Assembly: GCF_016899725.1 (NCBI RefSeq) | Contig: NZ_JACLYU010000002.1 | Location: 124,001-188,000, forward strand | Length of the DNA stretch: 64,000 bases | Reading direction: 5' to 3' | Source: Bifidobacterium pullorum subsp. saeculare | GTDB lineage: Bacteria; Actinomycetota; Actinomycetes; Actinomycetales; Bifidobacteriaceae | Part shown: positions 57,046 to 64,000 of the stretch, piece after piece | How positions within the stretch are numbered: the first letter of the stretch is position 1 | Layout: each line of letters begins with the position of its first letter | The notes under the pieces: generated by a model | Database searches by the model: none | Seen by the model: the letters and a program-made list of their open reading frames with translations, nothing else | Told to the model about the DNA's origin: nothing | Position numbers and translations under genes: made by a program

Positions 57046-57843
57046 ATGGGATTGTTCAGGCACCGCGCGGCCCCCGCGCCCGCATCGCTCGTCTTCACAC
57101 TGGACCAGGCCGGCCACACCTATGACGACGGCACCATCGGCCTCGGCCCCACCACGCTGACCATCGCGGAGCGCCGCACGGCCGTCATCGGACTCAACGG
57201 CTCCGGCAAATCGACGCTGCTCGGCCTGCTCGACGGCACCCTCGCCGCGACCTGCGGACGGGTGGCGCTGGCCGCGGCCGACGGCGGCGAAACCCTCGAC
57301 CCGAGCGTGAAACGCGACGTGAAACGCATCGACGCGATCGTGGGCCGCGTGCGCCGCGAGGAGGTCCCGAATTCCTTCCGCCGCGCCGCGAACGTGTCCG
57401 AGGCGGTGGACGCCACGCTCAAGAGGCTGGGTGTGCCCGAGGCGGAACGCCAGGCGCGCATCGGCGCCGTGTTCGCGCATTTCGACCTGACCACCTCGGC
57501 CCGGCGCCATGTGGACGAGCTGGATTCCGAGCACCGCCATCTGCTGGCCATCGCGGCGGCGCTGGCCAAGGCCCCGGCCGCCGTCGTGGCCGACGAGCCG
57601 ACGAAGGGACTCGACGAGGTGGGTTCGGCGCGGGTGGCCCGCGCGCTGTTCTCCTACGACCGTCAGGTGGTGTTCGCCACGCATGACACGGCGCTCATCC
57701 AACGCCCCGAATACGCGGTCGACCGCGCGCTGCTGCTCGATTCCGGACGCGTCGTGTTCGACGGGACGCCGGCCGAGACCGCCGCCCGCTACGAGGAGCT
57801 GGTGCGCCGCCGCTTCGAACAGGCGCGCGCCGCCCGGGGTTGA
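57046..57843 (+). CDS. Orphan ABC ATPase with a degenerate signature motif
   Basis: The 265-residue nucleotide-binding domain resembles EcfA/CbiO proteins. Walker A is GLNGSGKS and Walker B AAVVADEPTKGLD, with a His switch in FATHDTAL. The ABC signature LSGGQ is replaced by LDSEH (VDELDSEHRHLLAIAAALA), and no normal Q-loop glutamine is visible. No permease is adjacent. It may be the altered half of an asymmetric ATPase pair, or a non-transport ATPase. Confidence 0.82.
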   Translation: MGLFRHRAAPAPASLVFTLDQAGHTYDDGTIGLGPTTLTIAERRTAVIGLNGSGKSTLLGLLDGTLAATCGRVALAAADGGETLDPSVKRDVKRIDAIVGRVRREEVPNSFRRAANVSEAVDATLKRLGVPEAERQARIGAVFAHFDLTTSARRHVDELDSEHRHLLAIAAALAKAPAAVVADEPTKGLDEVGSARVARALFSYDRQVVFATHDTALIQRPEYAVDRALLLDSGRVVFDGTPAETAARYEELVRRRFEQARAARG

Positions 57844-57853
57844 GGGACGGCCG

Positions 57854-59026
57854 TCAGACGCCGCACATGCGATTGACGGTGGCGAGCACGGCGGCGACGT
57901 TGCGGCGGAACTCCTCCGGCTCGGGCAGCAGGGACAGCGCGAGATATCCGTTGGAGGCCATGTCGAAGAAGTAGCCGGGCTGGCCGGTGAGCCCCTGGCC
58001 GTGGATGAGCGCGAGCACGAGCTCGTTCTCGTCGAGCGTGGCGGGCACGCGCAGCAGCACGTTCCAGCCGCCTTCGGCGCGCAGCACGTCCACCAGGCCC
58101 GCCGGATCCGCGTCGAGCATCCTGTGGAGCGCGGCGAGGTTGCCGCGCACGCGCTCCCCCACGCGCGCGGTCTGCCCGGACGCCGCGGCGAGCAGTGCGG
58201 GCAGCCGGCCGGCGATGAGGTCGCTCATCGGCAGGTAGTCGTCGGCGATGACGTCGAGGCGGCGCAACGCCTCGTCCACATCCGCCCGCGGGCCGGAGAC
58301 CTCGATCCAACCGACCTTGGCATGCGGGGCGGCGAGCATCTTGGAGAAGCCGTCGAGCGCGAAGGTGAGCACGCCGCGTTCGCCGGCGAGGCGCGCGTTG
58401 CCGTCGAAGGGTTCGAGCGCGTAGTCGTAGAACACCTCGTCGGCGATCAGCGCCACGCCGTGCTCCCGGCACAGCTCCACCAGGCGCGCGCGTTCGACCG
58501 GCTTGACGTAGGAGCCGGTGGGGTTGTTGGGGTTGATGACGACGAGCGCGCGGATGCGCGGGCCGTCCGGACCGTCCAGGATGCGCGCCAATTCGGCCAG
58601 GTCGATGGTCCAGGAGCCGTCGAAGCCGAGCTGGTAGGCGATGGCGTCCACACATTCGAGACGGGCGATGGATTCGATGAGCGGATAGCCGGGCTTGGGG
58701 GCGAGCACCGCGTCGCCCGCGTCGCACAGCAGCTTGATGAGCCAGGAGTAGGCCTCGGAGGTGGAGCTCAGCAGGTACAGCCGCTCCGGGTCGACTCCGG
58801 CGCGGGTTCGGCCAAGGAAAGCGGCGAGCGCCTCGCGGGCGGTGCGGGGGCCGCGCGGGTCGGCGGCGTACACACCGGGCACCTCGGCGGGGGCCAGTCC
58901 GTGGCGGGTGGGGTTGGAGTCGTTGAGCCGGCCGAGCGCGACGCCGGCGCGGCGCGCGTCGGCCTCGGCCGCCGCGATGGGGTTGGGCGCGCTGGCATCC
59001 ACGCGCCGGGAGAAGTGCACGGTCAT
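57854..59026 (-). CDS. PLP-dependent class I/II aminotransferase
   Basis: This 390-residue fold-type I enzyme has NPNNPTGS (residues about 166-173), the aspartate of ALIADEVFYDYAL that pairs with the pyridine nitrogen, and Schiff-base Lys229 in DGFSKMLAAPHAKVGW. It likely transaminates an amino acid (alanine or aspartate/aromatic type); specificity is not evident. ATG 59026 follows GGAG; the 23-residue upstream extension is rejected. It lies downstream of ppgK but behind a terminator, and converges with the orphan ATPase gene. Confidence 0.9.
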   Translation of the reverse strand: MTVHFSRRVDASAPNPIAAAEADARRAGVALGRLNDSNPTRHGLAPAEVPGVYAADPRGPRTAREALAAFLGRTRAGVDPERLYLLSSTSEAYSWLIKLLCDAGDAVLAPKPGYPLIESIARLECVDAIAYQLGFDGSWTIDLAELARILDGPDGPRIRALVVINPNNPTGSYVKPVERARLVELCREHGVALIADEVFYDYALEPFDGNARLAGERGVLTFALDGFSKMLAAPHAKVGWIEVSGPRADVDEALRRLDVIADDYLPMSDLIAGRLPALLAAASGQTARVGERVRGNLAALHRMLDADPAGLVDVLRAEGGWNVLLRVPATLDENELVLALIHGQGLTGQPGYFFDMASNGYLALSLLPEPEEFRRNVAAVLATVNRMCGV

Positions 59027-59059
59027 GCGCTCCACCCTACTCACGGCCCGGCATACGCC

Positions 59060-59093
59060 GAGGGGCCGGGACGGCGAACCGTCCCGGCCCCTC
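59060..59093 (-). terminator. Terminator after ppgK
   Basis: Perfect 15-bp arms (59060-59074 and 59079-59093) with a stable CGAA tetraloop lie 27 bp after the ppgK stop. Confidence 0.85.
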
Positions 59094-59120
59094 ATGACGG
59101 ACCTTCCGTATCCCGGACAA

Positions 59121-59885
59121 TCAGGCCTTGGTGCTGGCGTAGTAGGCGGCGCCGACGATGCCGGCCTCGTTGCGCAGCTTGGCGGGCACGATCGGCGTCT
59201 TGATGTCGATCAGCGGCAGGAACTTGTCGCTGTTACGGCTCACGCCGCCGCCGACCACGAACAGGTCGGGGTTGAAGTACTTCTCCATGAGCGCATAGTA
59301 CTTGGTCAGGCGCTTGGCCCACTTCTTGTAGCTGATATCCTTGGCGTCCTTGATGGAGGAGGCCGCGTACTTCTCGGCATCCAGGTGCTTCTCGTCGAGG
59401 ATGATGTGGCCGAGCTCGGTGTTCGGGATGAGCACGCCATCGTAGATGAGGGCGGTGCCGATGCCGGTGCCGAGCGTGGTGGCGATGACCAGGCCCTTCT
59501 CGCCCTTGGCGGCGCCGAACTGCTGCTCGGCGAGGCCGGCGGCGTCGGCGTCGTTGACCACGACGACCGGGCGGCCGCACATCTCGGAGAACACGGCGGT
59601 CACGTCCACGCCGATCCAGGACTGGTCGAGGTTGGCCATGAAGTCGAGCGGCTTGCCCGGCTTGATCGGCGCCGGGAAGGCGATGCCGACCGGGGCGTCC
59701 TCGGGCACCTCGAAGTGCTCGAGCTGCTGGCGCACGACCTTGGCGACGGCCTCGGGGGTGGAGACCTCCGGAGTGAGGATCTTGAGGCGGGGTTCGGCGA
59801 ACTTGCCTTCCTCCAGATTCACCGGCGCGGCCTTGATGCCGGAGCCGCCAATGTCCACGCCGAACGCCTGTGCTGTCTCAATCAT
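59121..59885 (-). CDS. ppgK: Polyphosphate glucokinase
   Basis: It phosphorylates glucose with inorganic polyphosphate (often also ATP). The ROK-type N-terminus is GVDIGGSGIKAAPV, and the catalytic Asp lies in VVVVNDADAAGLAEQ. TTLGTGIGTALIYDG follows, with the C-terminal FVVGGGVSRNSDKF. Length 254 matches actinobacterial PpgK. ATG 59885 follows AGAGG. The promoter appears to be TACAAT at 59942-59947, with a LacI-type operator near position -60, which suggests activation rather than simple repression. Confidence 0.94.
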   Translation of the reverse strand: MIETAQAFGVDIGGSGIKAAPVNLEEGKFAEPRLKILTPEVSTPEAVAKVVRQQLEHFEVPEDAPVGIAFPAPIKPGKPLDFMANLDQSWIGVDVTAVFSEMCGRPVVVVNDADAAGLAEQQFGAAKGEKGLVIATTLGTGIGTALIYDGVLIPNTELGHIILDEKHLDAEKYAASSIKDAKDISYKKWAKRLTKYYALMEKYFNPDLFVVGGGVSRNSDKFLPLIDIKTPIVPAKLRNEAGIVGAAYYASTKA

Positions 59886-59988
59886 CGCTGACCTCTTTCT
59901 TCGTTGTTGGAGGTGATGGTGGTTTCGAACCGACAAGGGGCATTGTAACGCACCGGGCAAGCCGCCGGAGCCGTTGCCGCACAATCGG

Positions 59989-60040
59989 TGCAAACGTATG
60001 CATAACCTGTTGCGCGCCCGGTGTTTCGTGAGCGCTCACG
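59989..60040. promoter_or_regulatory. Two LacI-type operators upstream of ppgK
   Basis: TGCAAACGTATGCA (59989-60002) has the same core as the site at the GH31 promoter. CGTGAGCGCTCACG (60027-60040) is a perfect 14-bp palindrome whose centre equals the ideal lac-operator core TGAGCGCTCA. The first is about 60 bp upstream of the likely ppgK start point; the second could also serve the plus-strand ribU leader. Confidence 0.6.
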
Positions 60041-60126
60041 GCCCCGGCGGCCCGAGGCGGCCGCCCGCCCGGCCGCAGGGAGGCGCAACGGTTGCGCGGC
60101 GCATGGGCGGCGTGTATATATGGGAG

Positions 60127-60275
60127 GCGCCAAGTTCAGGGAAGGTGCAAGTCCTTACTGGCGGTGACGGAGCGCGGGCCAGGCCCGCCGTCCTCCGAAG
60201 CCCGCGACCCGCGCAAGCGGCCGATCCGGTGCGAATCCGGGGCCAACGGTGACAGTCCGGATGAAAGAACGGAGC
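60127..60275 (+). ncRNA. FMN riboswitch (RFN element)
   Basis: The leader shows the RFN landmarks in order: AGGGAAGGTGCAAGTCC, ACTGGCGGTGACGGAG, GCCCGCGACCCGCG, GATCCGGTGCGAATCCGG, and GGCCAACGGTGACAGTCC, then GGATGAAAGAACGG. The element ends at the ribosome site of ribU, so FMN binding probably hides it and lowers riboflavin uptake. Confidence 0.92.
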
Positions 60276-60281
60276 GCTCGC

Positions 60282-60890
60282 ATGAGCATGATTTCGCATA
60301 CCCAATCCAAGGATTCCGGCTCCCGCGCCGACCACGGCACGCGCGCGCACGCCACGGGCGTGGCAGACGCGGGGCGGTGGTCGACGCACCGCATCGCCGT
60401 GTACGCGCTGTTCGTCGCGCTGGCGATGGCGACGAGCTTCCTCGAATTCCCGATCTTCCCGGCGGCGCCATGGCTTAAATACGACCCCTCCGGCATCGTG
60501 TGCCTGGTGGCGGGCTTCGCGTTCGGCCCGGCGGCCGCGGCCATCGTCTCGACGCTCGGCTTCGTGCCGCATGTGTTCACGGATCCGTGGGGCGCGCTCA
60601 TGGCCATCCTCGTCGCGGTGTGCCTGTCGGTGCCGGCGGCGCTGGTGTACCGCCGCATGCGCACGCGCGCGGGAGCCGCGCTCGGCCTGCTGGCCGGCGC
60701 GGCGCTGGCGCTGGCGGCGGCCATCTGCGGCAACCTCGTCATCACGCCGATGTACGCGGCGATGTCGGTGGCGCAGGTCGCCGCGCTGGTGGTGCCGGTG
60801 CTGCTGCCGTTCAACCTGCTCAAGTTCGCGATCCACGCGGCCGTGACCTTCCTGGTGTACAAGCCGGTCGTCGCGCTCGTCGACCGCTGA
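60282..60890 (+). CDS. ribU: Riboflavin ECF transporter substrate-binding subunit
   Basis: This 202-residue membrane protein has about six helices after a 40-residue cytoplasmic lead. RibU hallmarks include FLEFPIFPAAPWLKYDPSGI and the conserved loop after it, and FNLLKFAIHAAVTFLVYKPVV near the end. It binds riboflavin for uptake by the fused energising protein encoded 12 bp downstream. ATG 60282 is favoured by GGAG seven bases upstream; two earlier in-frame starts lie inside the riboswitch. Confidence 0.93.
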   Translation: MSMISHTQSKDSGSRADHGTRAHATGVADAGRWSTHRIAVYALFVALAMATSFLEFPIFPAAPWLKYDPSGIVCLVAGFAFGPAAAAIVSTLGFVPHVFTDPWGALMAILVAVCLSVPAALVYRRMRTRAGAALGLLAGAALALAAAICGNLVITPMYAAMSVAQVAALVVPVLLPFNLLKFAIHAAVTFLVYKPVVALVDR

Positions 60891-60901
60891 GGCGCCGGAC
60901 G

Positions 60902-63181
<2,280 letters not shown>

Positions 63182-63203
63182 ACCCGCCGCGCCGGCCCGC
63201 CGC

Positions 63204-63209
63204 TACAAT
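63204..63209 (+). promoter_or_regulatory. TACAAT box for a leaderless transcript
   Basis: TACAAT lies seven bases before ATG 63217; no Shine-Dalgarno is present. Confidence 0.5.
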
Positions 63210-63216
63210 GAGGCGC

Positions 63217-63483
63217 ATGGATTCGCAGGAGTTGATCCGCCGGCTCATGGACCTGACCGGCATGAACGCCGCCCAGTTCGCCAAGGCCACCGGGTTGACG
63301 GAGTCGATGGTCTCGCGCACGCTCAACGGCAGGAACGACCCCTCGTTCAACAAAATCGCCGGAGCCGTGGAACGGCTCGGATTCTCCATCGCGTTCACGC
63401 CGATCAGCATGGGCGAGCTCGAGGCCGCCGCCCTGCGCCAGGCGCGCGACGGCTCTCCCGCCGTCGGCGCCAGCGCCGACTGA
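63217..63483 (+). CDS. Small XRE-type helix-turn-helix protein
   Basis: The 88-residue protein has a single Cro/CI-type helix-turn-helix at residues 15-60 (AAQFAKATGLTESMVSRTLNG, split as AAQFAKATGL and TESMVSRTLNG), then a short C-terminal extension. It would bind DNA as a dimer. It resembles the N-terminal half of antitoxin regulators, but no toxin gene is adjacent. ATG 63217 is chosen from the TACAAT spacing; ATG 63208 lies within that box. Confidence 0.8.
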   Translation: MDSQELIRRLMDLTGMNAAQFAKATGLTESMVSRTLNGRNDPSFNKIAGAVERLGFSIAFTPISMGELEAAALRQARDGSPAVGASAD

Positions 63484-63534
63484 GACGGCCGGCTGTCCAC
63501 GCGCCCGCATAGCGTGGGGCGCGGTAAATGCACA

Positions 63535-63620
63535 AGCAGGGGAACCCCGGGAAGCGCGGGGTTGAGAGTGGCTTTGAGGCCAGACCCTTGGAACCTGTTG
63601 GTTAAGACCAGCGTAGGGAG
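63535..63620 (+). promoter_or_regulatory. TPP riboswitch upstream of thiM
   Basis: Classic THI element: CAGGGGAACCCC, GGGGTTGAGAGTGGC, CCAGACCCTTGGAACCTG and GACCAGCGTAGGGAG. The final AGGGAG is also the thiM Shine-Dalgarno, so TPP binding would directly block translation. Confidence 0.95.
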
Positions 63621-63626
63621 CACCGC

Positions 63627-64000
63627 ATGAGCGCAGTCTCGCCGCATCCATCGGGCGCATCACATCCGCGCCCCCAGACCGATCCCATCCCCGCCGTGGG
63701 CGAAGCCGTCGCCGCCGACGACCCGCTGCGCGCGCGCATCGCCGCCGCCGTGCGCCGGGTACGCGAGCAGACGCCGCTGGCGCAGTCGTTCACGAATTTC
63801 GTGACGATGAACCTGGTCGCCAACGCGCAGCTGGCGGCCGGCGGCACGGCCGCGATGAGCTTCATCCCGGACGACGTGCTCGCCACCGCGGCGATGGCCG
63901 GCGCGAACTATGTCAACGTGGGCACGCTGATGCCGTTCCACCGCGAGGCGCTGGCGGACATCGCCGCCGGCTTCGCGCGCCAGGGCCGCCCGTGGGTGCT
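63627..64000 (+). CDS. thiM: Hydroxyethylthiazole kinase, 5' part (continues beyond the window)
   Basis: The first 124 residues are present. The core starts at about residue 30; PLAQSFTNFVTMNLVANAQLAAGGTAAMS matches the substrate-binding start of ThiM, split here as PLAQSFTNFVTMN and VANAQLAAGGTAAMS. ANYVNVGTLMP follows. It phosphorylates hydroxyethylthiazole in thiamine salvage. Residues 1-28 are a Pro/His-rich extension. It is directly under a TPP riboswitch, in keeping with the thiamine/HMP transporter at 24-27 kb. Confidence 0.92.
   Translation, partial: MSAVSPHPSGASHPRPQTDPIPAVGEAVAADDPLRARIAAAVRRVREQTPLAQSFTNFVTMNLVANAQLAAGGTAAMSFIPDDVLATAAMAGANYVNVGTLMPFHREALADIAAGFARQGRPWV

Noticed and set aside
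60249-60281. Earlier in-frame ribU starts at 60249 and 60261
   Set aside because: Both fall inside the conserved FMN aptamer; ATG 60282 has a correctly spaced GGAG.

Overview
The window is 64 kb of GC-rich actinobacterial chromosome. Gene content points to the genus Bifidobacterium: an argCJBDFRG(H) cluster followed by pheTS, fused ABC-ABC-EcfT vitamin transporters, a polyphosphate-type glucokinase, a long LigA, and LacI-family sugar regulation without a local sugar ABC ATPase. I cannot name the species from sequence alone.

Layout. 1-6.7 kb: a sugar-uptake locus with a GH31 glycosidase (runs off the left edge), two permeases, a binding protein, and a divergent LacI regulator that carries a one-base frameshift. 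6.7-9.5 kb: a decayed stretch with a surface-protein tail, a truncated FtsX-type permease, a possible nucleotidyltransferase fragment, one intact GNAT gene and large intergenic hairpins. 9.5-18.7 kb: the arginine pathway on the minus strand. Paired ARG boxes with the same 20-bp spacing lie upstream of argC and argG, and a strong terminator separates argG from argH. 18.7-24.2 kb: a Pro-rich membrane protein, pheTS and an SpoU-type RNA methyltransferase. 24.3-27.7 kb: a YkoE-type thiamine/HMP ECF transporter under a TPP riboswitch. 27.7-32.4 kb: an M20 dipeptidase, two small membrane proteins (DUF3043- and DUF4191-like) and a dihydrolipoyl dehydrogenase. 32.4-35.7 kb: a copper module in which copA runs in frame into copZ, preceded by an Rrf2 regulator with a cysteine-rich tail. 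35.8-40.5 kb: glnA, a CoA-disulfide-reductase/rhodanese fusion and an MFS exporter. 40.8-44.1 kb: a membrane-anchored coiled-coil protein, then an AT-rich accessory patch ending at a tRNA-Arg gene. 44.1-57 kb: a cation diffusion facilitator, Mrp, LigA, a 1168-residue TPR-like protein divergent from a large membrane protein, and an arylsulfate-sulfotransferase-like protein. 57-60 kb: an orphan ABC ATPase with a degenerate signature, an aminotransferase and polyphosphate glucokinase. 60.1-64 kb: an FMN riboswitch, ribU and a fused EcfA-EcfA'-EcfT; a small HTH protein; a second TPP riboswitch and the start of thiM.

How the parts work together. ArgR, encoded within its own operon, probably controls arginine synthesis through the paired boxes. 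Three riboswitches tie vitamin uptake and salvage to intracellular TPP and FMN. Sugar use appears to be under LacI-type operators at the GH31, binding-protein and ppgK promoters. Several genes seem to be transcribed leaderless from a TANNNT box 6-7 nt before the start codon.

The most unusual items are the in-frame copA-copZ gene with its own internal Shine-Dalgarno, the Cys-tailed Rrf2 protein beside it, the doublet hairpin elements, and the island remnant abutting tRNA-Arg.
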